64,000 nucleotides of DNA, from the NCBI GenBank assembly GCA_965656525.1, contig CBFHKY010000010.1, positions 62,001 through 126,000 of the forward strand, read 5' to 3'. Every line of letters begins with the position of its first letter. The first letter of the stretch is position 1. Origin of the DNA: Pseudomaricurvus sp965656525. GTDB taxonomy: Bacteria > Pseudomonadota > Gammaproteobacteria > Pseudomonadales > Cellvibrionaceae. Of the stretch, positions 1 to 8,193 are shown piece after piece. Made by a program: the position numbers and the translations under genes. Below the pieces are notes generated by a model. The model was given only the letters and a program-made list of their open reading frames with translations, was not told the origin of the DNA and ran no database searches.

Positions 1-860
1 TGACGCTAGAAGAGTGTGCGGAAATCAGTCACGCCTTCGTAGAACTCGGGGTGCGTAAAATCCGTATTACCGGCGGCGAACCTCTCGTGCGTCGCGGTAT
101 CGATCAACTGTTTCAACAATTAGGCGCAATCGATGCACTGGAAGAGCTAACGCTCACCACCAATGGATCGAAACTTCAGCAGCACGCCAGCGCACTGGCT
201 GCAGCAGGCGTGAAGCGCATCAATATCAGCCTAGACACACTCGACTCTGAACAATTTCAGGCCCTCACACGCTTTGGCCAACTGGAACAGGTATTAGCGG
301 GTATCCAAGCCGCCAAGGAAGCGGGCATTCACCGCATCAAGCTGAATGCGGTGATCCTAAAAAATCGCAATCTAAATCAAGTATTGCCCCTTGTCGACTT
401 CGCCATACAACAGCAAATCGATCTCAGCTTTATTGAGGAAATGCCACTGGGTAACGTGGTCGAACATGAACGCTCAATGGAGTTTTGCAGCAGCGATACG
501 TTGCGCGGCCTGATAGCACAACATCACGACATTACCCCCAGTACCTACGCCACTGGAGGCCCTTCGCGTTATTGGCACGTCAATAACCATACAACCCAAA
601 TCGGTTTTATATCACCCCACAGCGACAATTTTTGCAACAGCTGTAATCGTGTGCGCGTGACCGCTGAAGGCAAACTCTTGCTGTGCCTAGGTAACGAAAA
701 TTCCGTCGACTTAAAAGCCATTTTACGTCGCCACCCGGGTAATCGTGATCTTCTGAAGCAAACCATCATCGACGCCATGCAACACAAACCCGAGCGCCAT
801 CATTTTTATCAAGAGGATGAACCGCAGATCATTCGCTTTATGAATGCGACCGGGGGCTAA
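1..860 (+). CDS. moaA: GTP 3',8-cyclase MoaA, 5'-truncated by the window edge
   Basis: This radical SAM enzyme starts molybdenum cofactor synthesis by converting GTP to 3',8-cyclo-GTP. The reading frame is already open at base 3, so the GTG at 51 is an internal Val and the N-terminal part with the CxxxCxxC radical-SAM cysteines lies outside the window. Visible are the conserved RITGGEPLVR segment, the C-terminal second-cluster cysteines (FCNSCNRVR, then Cys 14 residues on in LLLCLG), and the Gly-Gly end (NATGG) that inserts into the active site in this family. mobB and moaB follow on the same strand. Identification is secure; only the start is unseen. Confidence 0.95.
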   Translation, partial: TLEECAEISHAFVELGVRKIRITGGEPLVRRGIDQLFQQLGAIDALEELTLTTNGSKLQQHASALAAAGVKRINISLDTLDSEQFQALTRFGQLEQVLAGIQAAKEAGIHRIKLNAVILKNRNLNQVLPLVDFAIQQQIDLSFIEEMPLGNVVEHERSMEFCSSDTLRGLIAQHHDITPSTYATGGPSRYWHVNNHTTQIGFISPHSDNFCNSCNRVRVTAEGKLLLCLGNENSVDLKAILRRHPGNRDLLKQTIIDAMQHKPERHHFYQEDEPQIIRFMNATGG

Positions 861-940
861 TCAAAGCTTATACCGCAGTCTTTGACCTTTGGCATAATAA
901 CCCTCTCTTTCTGATTGAACTCGCAAACAGAGCAGCATCA

Positions 941-1480
941 ATGGCGACACAACCCACACCTGTTTTTGGGATTACTGGCTGGAAAAACAGCGGCAAGACC
1001 ACCTTAGTAAGCAACTTGGTAAAATGGTTGAGCGAACAAGGCTTGCGCGTGGCCACCATCAAACATGCTCACTGCAACTTTGACATTGATCGCGTTGGCA
1101 CCGACAGTTATCGCCATCGGGAAGCTGGTGCACAGCAAGTGTTATTGGCCTCCAACCAACGCTGGGCACTGATGAGTGAACTGGATCGCCTACAACCTGA
1201 ACCTGAACTCGATGAGCTTCTCAGTAAGCTCAGCCCTGCTGATATCGTTTTGGTCGAAGGTTTTAAAATGGGCAATCAACCCAAAATCCAAGTGGTACGC
1301 CCCGTATTCAATACCACACCTCTAGGGCCAGAAGCACAACCCATTGTTGCGATCGCCAGCGACACAGCCGTGACCCCTGCAGACTATCACTGCCAAGGGC
1401 CTTGTCTACCACTGAACGATGTGGCACAGATTGGTCAATTTATTCTTCAATATTTAAACATTGGTAAAGGTGAGCACTGA
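941..1480 (+). CDS. mobB: Molybdopterin-guanine dinucleotide biosynthesis adaptor MobB
   Basis: A 179-residue P-loop GTP-binding protein of the MobB family. The family assists MobA in adding GMP to molybdopterin to give the bis-MGD cofactor used by DMSO-reductase-type enzymes. The Walker A motif GWKNSGKTTL is at residues 11-20, followed by the family-typical TIKHAHCNFDID and, near residue 100, IVLVEGFK. The gene lies 80 bases after moaA and 86 before moaB, so a Mo-cofactor operon is likely. No MobA is visible in the window. The length is normal for MobB. Confidence 0.92.
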   Translation: MATQPTPVFGITGWKNSGKTTLVSNLVKWLSEQGLRVATIKHAHCNFDIDRVGTDSYRHREAGAQQVLLASNQRWALMSELDRLQPEPELDELLSKLSPADIVLVEGFKMGNQPKIQVVRPVFNTTPLGPEAQPIVAIASDTAVTPADYHCQGPCLPLNDVAQIGQFILQYLNIGKGEH

Positions 1481-1566
1481 GCCGTGACGATAAAAAGTTC
1501 ATGCTTATACCGCACGAACGTGCTCACCCAAAACACGTATTTTCATTCGCACCGTAGGACACCCTC

Positions 1567-2070
1567 ATGAGCGACTTAATCCCTTTAAATCTTGCCTTAC
1601 TGACGGTTTCAGATACTCGCACCCCTGACACCGACACCTCAGGCAACCTACTGAAAACTGCACTGACAGATGCAGGTCACAACTGCTATGCACACACCAT
1701 TGTCAAAGACGATATTTATCAAATTCGATCCGTTACCTCTGCCTGGATTGCCGACGACAGCGTACACGCCATTCTGATTACAGGCGGTACTGGATTTCAC
1801 GGTCGTGACAGCACGCCTGAAGCCATGCTGCCACTGTTTGATAAGGTCATTGATGGTTTTGGGGAGCTGTTTCGTCAAGTATCTTTTCAGCAAATTGGCA
1901 GTTCAACCATTCAATCACGCTGTGTGGGTGGGCTCGCCAATCGCACCGTGATTTTCTGCTTACCCGGATCAAACAACGCTTGCAAAACAGGCTGGGACGA
2001 AATCATTCAACCCCAACTCGACAGCCGCCAAAAGCCCTGTAATTTTGTCAAACTGGTCACCGATCGCTGA
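1567..2070 (+). CDS. moaB: Molybdenum cofactor biosynthesis protein B
   Basis: A 167-residue protein of the MoaB/MogA family. These fold as trimers and bind or adenylylate molybdopterin before metal insertion. The N-terminus LNLALLTVSDTRTPDTDTSG and the signature ITGGTGFHGRDSTPEA are both characteristic. The C-terminal FCLPGSNNACKTGWDEI matches the conserved cofactor-pocket segment. An AGGAC ribosome site sits about 8 bases before the ATG. It closes the moaA-mobB-moaB group and is followed by a perfect 11-bp hairpin. MoaB and MogA are related; the short single domain and the context favour MoaB. Confidence 0.93.
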   Translation: MSDLIPLNLALLTVSDTRTPDTDTSGNLLKTALTDAGHNCYAHTIVKDDIYQIRSVTSAWIADDSVHAILITGGTGFHGRDSTPEAMLPLFDKVIDGFGELFRQVSFQQIGSSTIQSRCVGGLANRTVIFCLPGSNNACKTGWDEIIQPQLDSRQKPCNFVKLVTDR

Positions 2071-2091
2071 GGCTTTATCACTCAAGCGCTC

Positions 2092-2121
2092 CTTTAGTGC
2101 GGCGGCTGAACCGCACTAAAG
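2092..2121 (+). terminator. Perfect hairpin after moaB, without a U-tract
   Basis: Arms 2092-2102 and 2111-2121 are exactly complementary over 11 bp around an 8-nt loop. The bases after the right arm are A-rich (gaaaatt), not T-rich, so it is not a classical intrinsic terminator on the plus strand. On the minus strand the exit side is GC-rich. It may stop or stabilise the moa transcript 3' end. Confidence 0.5.
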
Positions 2122-2187
2122 AAAATTCACCAATGGTCGCAAAGCCTTCTACACTGAACAGTAAATATTGAAGAGTATTGCGCACCA

Positions 2188-2823
2188 ATGGCCAGATCCG
2201 AAACCTATGTATTAATTGCTAAGATTGCCGCAGAGCTGCACTTTGCCAGCGCGGTCACTCAGCAGTTGTCGCTGACAGCAAAAAACGCTCACGCTGTCAG
2301 TGCCCGCGCAGGTCAACAGGCTGCAGGGTTTCGCTCAATCACTGGTTACATTGAAGACCTAGCATCCAATACCATTTCGCAAGCAGCCACCATTCGTGAA
2401 AATGCCATCGACATATCGGTAATGGCCACCAACCGCGAACGTATACGGCATTCACTGCAACAGTTTGAAGCCACTCTTAAACTCGCCCCCGATGCTATGT
2501 TTATTGATTCTCTCCGCACACCGACTGAAAAGACACGGGCTGATCTGGATACGCTAAACGAACAGTTTCGACAGCGTTTATGGCGTTTAGAAATGCAGCT
2601 GAGCGAAACTCTACAGCAGATTCGTGCAGCTTCGGTTATCTCCAGCACAGCCAAAGTAGAAGCGTCTCAAGCGGGGGAGTTCAAGCCACAACTGGAAGTG
2701 ATTGCTTTAAACATTGCCCATTCGGGCGACACCATTCGTAAACACTTACAAAAAGCACACAACTTACTGACCTCGACTCTGGAAACATTGCAAGGAAACG
2801 GCTCCAGCTATGAAAGTTCATAA
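2188..2823 (+). CDS. Soluble helical protein with an MCP-signalling-like segment
   Basis: A 211-residue protein with no signal peptide or membrane segment, predicted to be almost wholly alpha-helical with coiled-coil heptads. Near residues 155-180 the sequence TAKVEASQAGEF, followed by LEVIALNIAHSG, resembles the hairpin tip of methyl-accepting chemotaxis proteins (the AxxEAARAGE...VVAxEIRxLAxxS region), though in degenerate form. The last 14 bases overlap the start of an ODP-like metal-binding gene, so the two are co-translated. I infer it is a cytoplasmic receptor-like signalling partner of that sensor. No exact family name is recognised; a generic coiled-coil protein is the alternative. 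Confidence 0.7.
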   Translation: MARSETYVLIAKIAAELHFASAVTQQLSLTAKNAHAVSARAGQQAAGFRSITGYIEDLASNTISQAATIRENAIDISVMATNRERIRHSLQQFEATLKLAPDAMFIDSLRTPTEKTRADLDTLNEQFRQRLWRLEMQLSETLQQIRAASVISSTAKVEASQAGEFKPQLEVIALNIAHSGDTIRKHLQKAHNLLTSTLETLQGNGSSYESS

Positions 2824-3544
2824 ATTGGCTCAAAGTAGTAAAACTCAGTGGCTCATGTTTGGACGCGACCCAAACAAACCCGACAAGATCATCGATACCA
2901 ATCAATATTTAATTCGTGTTGGCAACCGATCCCTATTGATGGACCCTGGTGGTATTGAGCTGTTTGCCCCCATGCTCGCCGCTATACTGAGAGAAATCCC
3001 ACTGGAAGAGCTCACCGATTTGTTTGCATCACATCAGGATCCAGACATCATTTCTTCATTGGGCCTGTGGGACCAAGCTCTACCCAAAGCGGTACTGCAC
3101 GCGCCGTGGCTGTGGGAAGGTTTTATTCGCCATTTTGGAATGAATAATATTGAGTACGATGCAGTGCCAGACCGTGGCGGTGTCATCAACCTCAATGGTG
3201 CCGAAATCGAAATGGTACCGGCGCACTACCTTCATTCTTCCGGTAACTTTCACATTTACGACCCCCATGCCAAGGTGCTCATGAGTGGCGATATTGGTGC
3301 CGCGATTGAAACCGCCGACGCACCTTTAGAGGTGGATGATTTCCAATCCCATATCCCCAAAATGCAAAAATTCCATCAGCGTTGGATGCCATCAGAAGCC
3401 GCCAAGCTGGATTGGATTCGACGTGTGCGCCAAATGGATATTGATATTATGGCACCGCAACATGGACGTGTGTTTACAGGAGATAACATCAAGCGTTTCT
3501 TAGATTGGTTTGAAAGTTTACCGGTGGGTATCGCCGTAAGCTGA
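2810..3544 (+). CDS. Metallo-beta-lactamase-fold di-iron protein (ODP/flavodiiron-like oxygen sensor)
   Basis: A 244-residue stand-alone MBL domain of the flavodiiron type without the flavodoxin domain. Likely metal ligands are His75, Asp77 and Asp79 (SHQDPD), His142 (YLHSSGNF), Asp161 (MSGDIGAA) and His218 (PQHGR). In flavodiiron enzymes the first motif is HxExDH; here the last His is replaced by Ile80, as expected for an oxygen-binding rather than a reducing site. Stand-alone domains of this type (ODP, studied in Treponema) serve as O2 sensors in chemotaxis. The ATG at 2810 lies inside the upstream receptor-like gene. A hydrolase role cannot be excluded from sequence alone. Confidence 0.8.
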   Translation: MKVHKLAQSSKTQWLMFGRDPNKPDKIIDTNQYLIRVGNRSLLMDPGGIELFAPMLAAILREIPLEELTDLFASHQDPDIISSLGLWDQALPKAVLHAPWLWEGFIRHFGMNNIEYDAVPDRGGVINLNGAEIEMVPAHYLHSSGNFHIYDPHAKVLMSGDIGAAIETADAPLEVDDFQSHIPKMQKFHQRWMPSEAAKLDWIRRVRQMDIDIMAPQHGRVFTGDNIKRFLDWFESLPVGIAVS

Positions 3545-3571
3545 AGCCTGCCTGTTCAGGGTAGGTTCAGA

Positions 3572-3607
3572 CCTATACAATCAAACTGTATTTTTTGATT
3601 GTATAGG
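3572..3607 (+). promoter_or_regulatory. Perfect 14-bp inverted repeat covering the ribosome site of the next gene
   Basis: Arms 3572-3585 and 3594-3607 are exactly complementary around an 8-nt loop. The right arm ends with the AGG that is the only Shine-Dalgarno-like sequence before the ATG at 3618. No T-run follows, so a terminator is unlikely. As RNA it would hide the ribosome site (thermometer or other switch); as DNA it could be an operator. Confidence 0.6.
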
Positions 3608-3617
3608 ACGCTAATAA

Positions 3618-4100
3618 ATGAGCAGTCTACAACGCATTACGAACTCTTTCTTCCCTGTCTTCTGGCTGGCGGCTAGCGCATGCTTATTCATGCTCAGCGC
3701 ACCAACTCATGCGGATCGCAATTACGCGACCAACACAGGCGGTCACTACGATAATCGCAACCGTGCGGCACCGCATCCTTATCATAAAAAGGCTTACGGC
3801 CACTGGAATGGCCCCAGCGGTCAAAAGCACCCGTACCACCCCCGTGCGAACCAGACGTATCATGCACGGACCGAACAACAGTACCCTATGCGGCAACAGA
3901 ATTCGTACAGTTATCCACAGCAGCAGAACCGCTATCGGCAGTCCTACCAACAACACGGCCACACCCCATATCATCAGCGAAATACCTACTCGCGCCACAT
4001 CGATTCACCACAGCAAAGGTTCACGCCCCATGTAAATGGCCACTCAAATCCACCAGCCTATTACCCCAATATCGGCCAGCGCATGTACGAACGGCGTTAG
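3618..4100 (+). CDS. Secreted Tyr/His/Gln-rich low-complexity protein
   Basis: A 160-residue protein with a clear signal peptide: a charged start, a hydrophobic core FWLAASACLFMLSA and a probable cleavage after THA near residue 32. The mature part is strongly enriched in Tyr, His, Gln, Asn, Pro and Arg and almost free of hydrophobic runs (for example AAPHPYHKKAYGHWNG). No fold or catalytic motif is recognised. Such composition suggests an intrinsically disordered exported protein, perhaps metal-binding or surface-coating; that is inference. The stretch is also open in a second frame (3709-4035), but only this frame has a start, a signal peptide and a spaced ribosome site. Expression may be set by the hairpin just upstream. 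Confidence 0.75.
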   Translation: MSSLQRITNSFFPVFWLAASACLFMLSAPTHADRNYATNTGGHYDNRNRAAPHPYHKKAYGHWNGPSGQKHPYHPRANQTYHARTEQQYPMRQQNSYSYPQQQNRYRQSYQQHGHTPYHQRNTYSRHIDSPQQRFTPHVNGHSNPPAYYPNIGQRMYERR

Positions 4101-4152
4101 CTGTTAACGTTTCACCCGGTAGCGACAAAGTAGATCGGCTAAAGGCAAATTC

Positions 4153-4920
4153 ATGGAACATTACGAAGCATTACTGGCCACATTGGCGTTAACCATGGGG
4201 GCATCTTGGGCCAGCGGCATCAACTTGTATGCGGCTCTATTGGTCTTGGGTATAGGCGGTTCAACAGGCAACATAGAGTTGCCACCAAGCTTAGAGGTTC
4301 TGGCCGACCCTATGGTTATTGGGGCGGCTGGACTGATGTACTTTGTGGAGTTTTTTATCGATAAAACTCCTGGAGTGGATACCGGCTGGGATTCTATTCA
4401 CACGTTTATTCGCATTCCTGCAGGTGCCATGCTGGCCGCGGGCGCCGTTGGCGATGTGACACCTGCATTAGAAATTGCCGCAGGATTAATGGGCGGCGGT
4501 CTGGCAGCAACAAGCCACGCCACGAAGGCGGGCACACGCATGCTCATCAATACATCGCCCGAGCCTTTCAGTAACTGGACGGCATCCATCGGAGAAGATG
4601 TGCTGGTTTTAGCGGGCCTTTGGACAGCGCTAAACCACCCTGTTGCCTTTCTGATTCTTTTGCTTGTTTTTCTCGCTCTGGCTATTTGGTTGTTACCAAA
4701 AGTCTGGCGCGTACTAAAAACCGTACTGCGTAAACTGGGCCAATGGCTAGGTATGATAGATCAATCATCACCCGTTGCCGCTGCAGAAACAGGCCCACAG
4801 GCTACTACCACCAGTGCTGAACAGCGCCAACAGCTACAAACTTTGCAAACACTAAAAGAAGCTGGCAGCCTGACACAGGAAGAGTTTGATGCAACCAAAA
4901 GAAAGATTTTACATCGATAA
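4153..4920 (+). CDS. DUF4126 integral membrane protein with a C-terminal SHOCT segment
   Basis: A 255-residue protein. The N-terminal two thirds match the DUF4126 pattern: a start rich in small residues with ASWASGINLYAALLVLG, then FFIDKTPGVDTGWDSIHTFIR and hydrophobic helices to about residue 190. A linker follows, then a short C-terminal SHOCT-type module (about 223-255, LQTLKEAGSLTQEEFDATKRKIL), which in other proteins acts as an oligomerisation or interaction tail. The function of DUF4126 is unknown. It is located in the inner membrane and has its own start after a 52-base gap. Confidence 0.8.
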   Translation: MEHYEALLATLALTMGASWASGINLYAALLVLGIGGSTGNIELPPSLEVLADPMVIGAAGLMYFVEFFIDKTPGVDTGWDSIHTFIRIPAGAMLAAGAVGDVTPALEIAAGLMGGGLAATSHATKAGTRMLINTSPEPFSNWTASIGEDVLVLAGLWTALNHPVAFLILLLVFLALAIWLLPKVWRVLKTVLRKLGQWLGMIDQSSPVAAAETGPQATTTSAEQRQQLQTLQTLKEAGSLTQEEFDATKRKILHR

Positions 4921-5073
4921 GAGCGCCTCTTGAACAAGACAGTATTCTCAGACAAACCCAAAAATTAACCGGCGATTACCACAGAGTCTCTACTAGGCCT
5001 TGAATCCACGAGTGATTTGAGACCATAATTACCAACCACTGTCTGTGAACTAATAAGAATTTATTGACCGCAA

Positions 5074-5574
5074 ATGACTAAATTTTTGAGAAAATTGGCT
5101 TTTTTTGCTTTGTTGGTGCCTTTGAGTGTCATCGCCGAAGACAATATCACTGGAAGCTACACTTCCCCCGAGGAAACAGCCATCCCAGTCTCCACTTCCT
5201 CGGATACCCCCAGCACAGCCGTTACTGAACATCTTAAAAACACCATTTCAGTGTGGGCCGGTGCTTGGCAGTCGCAAATCCCCGATCTTTATCTCTCGTA
5301 CTACACTACCGATTATGTAGGCCCTGGGTACAGTTCTCGAGAAGAGTGGCGACTCGACCGTCAAAATAGAGTCTTATCCCCCGGCTCGATAAAGATCCGA
5401 CTGCTGGATTTTGAGTTGGTTGAGGTAACCGAAAACACCGCCAAAACCCGATTTCAAATGCTGTATGAAAAACCGGGATACGCCGACAAAACGTTAAAAG
5501 AACTGACTCTGATTAAACAAAATGGCATGTGGCGCATTTCTGAAGAAAATAATATTTCTGTGCTACGGCTGTAA
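5074..5574 (+). CDS. Secreted protein with an NTF2-like Cds6 domain
   Basis: A 166-residue protein with an N-terminal signal peptide (MTKFLRKLAFFALL, cleavage near VIAED). From about residue 50 to the end it has the pattern of the Cds6/SnoaL-like fold found at the C-terminus of some L,D-transpeptidases: VWAGAWQSQIPDLYLSYYT, then FELVEVTENTAKTRFQMLYE and KNGMWRI-type closing strands. It lacks a transpeptidase domain, so it is a stand-alone accessory domain in the periplasm. The next gene begins 15 bases after its stop, suggesting co-transcription. The exact role is unknown. Confidence 0.72.
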   Translation: MTKFLRKLAFFALLVPLSVIAEDNITGSYTSPEETAIPVSTSSDTPSTAVTEHLKNTISVWAGAWQSQIPDLYLSYYTTDYVGPGYSSREEWRLDRQNRVLSPGSIKIRLLDFELVEVTENTAKTRFQMLYEKPGYADKTLKELTLIKQNGMWRISEENNISVLRL

Positions 5575-5589
5575 TACAACAGCTTTTCT

Positions 5590-6654
5590 ATGACTACCGA
5601 TGGCACTGCAATACGTAAGCCCGAAATCACAGCTTTCTTGCGTCAAACCTTCCATCTTTCGAACCAACATAAGTTGATCCCACAGCCGTTGCAGTCTCTC
5701 TGGAGCGGCTACGGCGACATTGTACGCTACTGCATAAACGCTGATTCCCCCACTGCTGATTTCCCCACTACAAGCGACAACAAGCGCGGGCCAAACAGCG
5801 TAATCGTTAAACACATCGCACCGCCCAAACAATCACACCACCCGAGGGGCTGGAGCACTCAAAAATCACATGAGCGTAAGCTTCGCTCTTATGACGTAGA
5901 AACGCACTGGTACAAAGAATGGGCCCCACAGCTGCCTGACGACATCAAACTAGCTCACTGTTATGCGCAGAAATCATCTGATCAATCACACTGTTTGATT
6001 CTAGAAGATTTGGATGCCAGCGGTTTCCCAGAGCGTTATTCCTCTCTGTCACCTGAGCAAACCAAGCCCTGCCTGCAATGGCTTGCCAAACTGCATGGGT
6101 TTTTTCTTCAGCAGCAACCCTCAGCGCACTGGCACAAAAAGCTGTGGCTCAACGGCAGCTACTGGCACTTCAACACTCGCCCAGATGAGTGGCAGGCGAT
6201 GGCCAACGGCCCCTTAAAAGACAACGCGTCCATCATTGATCAAACACTTGCCAACTGCTCCTACCAAACCTTAATTCATGGGGATGCGAAGGTCGCTAAT
6301 TTTTGTTTCAGCACAGATCGACAGTCCGTTGCAGCGGTCGACTTCCAATACACTGGGGCAGGCTGCGGCATGAAAGATGTTGTCTACCTGCTAGGAAGCT
6401 GCCTAAGCGAAACCGACTGCGAGCGATCTTGGCCACAACTGCTGGACGATTACTTCACCGAGCTGAAACGAAGCTTGGCAAGGCACCACCCAGCTGTGGA
6501 TGCCTTGCAGGTAGAACAACAGTGGCGCGCGCTGTTTCCCATGGCTTGGGCCGACTTCGAGCGCTTTTTACTGGGTTGGGAGCCCAATCATCATAAACTC
6601 ACCCGTTTTAGCCACCAGATGACACAAACCGCACTCAAGACATTAAGCCATTAA
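5590..6654 (+). CDS. CHK/aminoglycoside-phosphotransferase-like kinase
   Basis: A 354-residue cytosolic protein of the choline kinase-like/ecdysteroid-kinase-like (CHK) branch of the APH superfamily. The catalytic loop is HGDAKVANFCF near residues 230-240, and the metal-binding Asp follows in VAAVDFQYTGAG. An ATP-lobe motif LILEDLDASGFPERY lies near 137-151. The substrate cannot be told from the sequence; small hydroxylated metabolites are typical. It starts 15 bases after the Cds6-like gene and ends convergently with radA, with only 15 bases between the stop codons. Confidence 0.8.
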   Translation: MTTDGTAIRKPEITAFLRQTFHLSNQHKLIPQPLQSLWSGYGDIVRYCINADSPTADFPTTSDNKRGPNSVIVKHIAPPKQSHHPRGWSTQKSHERKLRSYDVETHWYKEWAPQLPDDIKLAHCYAQKSSDQSHCLILEDLDASGFPERYSSLSPEQTKPCLQWLAKLHGFFLQQQPSAHWHKKLWLNGSYWHFNTRPDEWQAMANGPLKDNASIIDQTLANCSYQTLIHGDAKVANFCFSTDRQSVAAVDFQYTGAGCGMKDVVYLLGSCLSETDCERSWPQLLDDYFTELKRSLARHHPAVDALQVEQQWRALFPMAWADFERFLLGWEPNHHKLTRFSHQMTQTALKTLSH

Positions 6655-6669
6655 TGGCTGCAGTAAAAA

Positions 6670-8052
6670 TTACTCTATTGCGGCCAATGCCTCTTGCAGA
6701 GTCTTAACCGCCACCACCTCTAGCCCCGGCACACCGCCTTTGGGTTTATTGCTTATAGGAACAATGGCTTTTTTGAAACCGTGCTTGGCCGCTTCGCGCA
6801 GACGCTCTTGACCACTGGGTACAGGGCGAATTTCGCCCGACAACCCAACCTCACCAAACACCATCAAATCGTGCCCTAAGGGGCGATCGCGAAAACTGGA
6901 GACCACGGCCAACAACAGTGCCAAATCGGCACTGGTTTCACCGACGCGAACGCCGCCAACCACATTGATAAACACATCTTGATCGCCAATAAACAAACCA
7001 CCGTGACGGTGCAGCACAGCAAGCAACATATTCAGTCGATTATGATCTAAACCGACGGCCACGCGTTTAGGATTACCTTGATGACTGTCGTCTACCAGCG
7101 CCTGGATTTCGACCAGCAGTGGACGAGTACCTTCCCAGACCACCATCACCACCGAACCGGCAGCCACTTCATCGGCGCGTTGCAAAAAGATAGATGACGG
7201 GTTGCTCACCTCGCGTAAGCCTTGCTCTGTCATGGCAAACACCCCCAATTCGTTAACCGCACCAAAGCGATTTTTATTGCCTCGCAAGGTGCGAAAACGG
7301 GAATCGTGCGAACCGTCTAACAACACCGAACAGTCAATCATGTGCTCCAATACTTTGGGCCCCGCGAGGCTGCCATCTTTGGTTACGTGTCCGACCAAGA
7401 ACAAGGCCGTTCCGGTCTGCTTGGCAAAGCGGGTTAGGTAGGCTGCGCTCTCTCGCACCTGCGAGACAGAACCCGGTGCCGATGCAATATCGGCCATGTG
7501 CATAACCTGTATGGAATCCACTACCATCGCTTTAGGGCGTAAAGCCTGCGCGGTGGATACGAGCGACTCAACACTGGTCTCAGAGAGCATTTTTAATTTG
7601 TCTGTAGGCAAACCCAATCGCTGAGCGCGCATGGCGACCTGCTGTAGCGATTCTTCACCGGTGCAGTAGAGGGTTTCCATGCCCTGCGCCAAAAAACACA
7701 TCGTTTGTAGCAACAACGTGGATTTACCCGCACCGGGGTTGCCCCCGACTAACACCACGGAACCAGGAACCAATCCCCCACCTAACACTCGATCAAACTC
7801 AGCCGTACCAGAAGAAAAACGTGGTAACGCTTGCAGGTCGATGTCCGCTAATGTCTGCACAGCGGCGGCGCCGATCGTCGCACCTGCGCTGCCAGCGTAC
7901 CCGCTGAATTTTTCCGAGCGATTGGTCGGTGTCGGCCCCAGCCTCACTTCGCTGAGACTGTTCCATGCGCCACACTCACCGCACTGCCCTTGCCATTTCG
8001 TAAAGTCGGCACCGCATTCGTTGCACACAAACGCCATTTTCTGCTTCGCCAC
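6670..8052 (-). CDS. radA: DNA repair protein RadA
   Basis: A 460-residue RadA (Sms), the RecA-like hexameric helicase that promotes branch migration in recombinational repair. In order: an N-terminal zinc finger CNEC...CGEC (residues 10-27), Walker A GGNPGAGKS near residue 103, the RadA-specific KNRFG motif (GNKNRFG) near 254, and a C-terminal Lon-type domain (VGGVRVGETSADLALLLAV). The length is typical. The start is the ATG before AKQKMAFVCNEC. It faces away from the DnaT-like gene. Confidence 0.96.
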   Translation of the reverse strand: MAKQKMAFVCNECGADFTKWQGQCGECGAWNSLSEVRLGPTPTNRSEKFSGYAGSAGATIGAAAVQTLADIDLQALPRFSSGTAEFDRVLGGGLVPGSVVLVGGNPGAGKSTLLLQTMCFLAQGMETLYCTGEESLQQVAMRAQRLGLPTDKLKMLSETSVESLVSTAQALRPKAMVVDSIQVMHMADIASAPGSVSQVRESAAYLTRFAKQTGTALFLVGHVTKDGSLAGPKVLEHMIDCSVLLDGSHDSRFRTLRGNKNRFGAVNELGVFAMTEQGLREVSNPSSIFLQRADEVAAGSVVMVVWEGTRPLLVEIQALVDDSHQGNPKRVAVGLDHNRLNMLLAVLHRHGGLFIGDQDVFINVVGGVRVGETSADLALLLAVVSSFRDRPLGHDLMVFGEVGLSGEIRPVPSGQERLREAAKHGFKKAIVPISNKPKGGVPGLEVVAVKTLQEALAAIE

Positions 8053-8193
8053 ACAGGCTCCCTATGGTTTATCACACGCCTAAAGGCATGTCCGTTCATC
8101 AACGCTTATCTTAACTGTTGCGACACGATCATAGCCAGCAACACACACCTGATACTAACGACTTGCACGTCAGATAATGATAAAGTTATCGCT

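Noticed and set aside
3709..4035. 108-codon reading frame overlapping the Tyr/His-rich gene
   Set aside because: No ribosome site or domain; it is open only because of the low-complexity composition of the real frame.
7990..8193. N-terminal extension of the DnaT-like gene into radA
   Set aside because: It overlaps the radA start region antisense, has no domain, and the ATG at 8194 gives a natural start.
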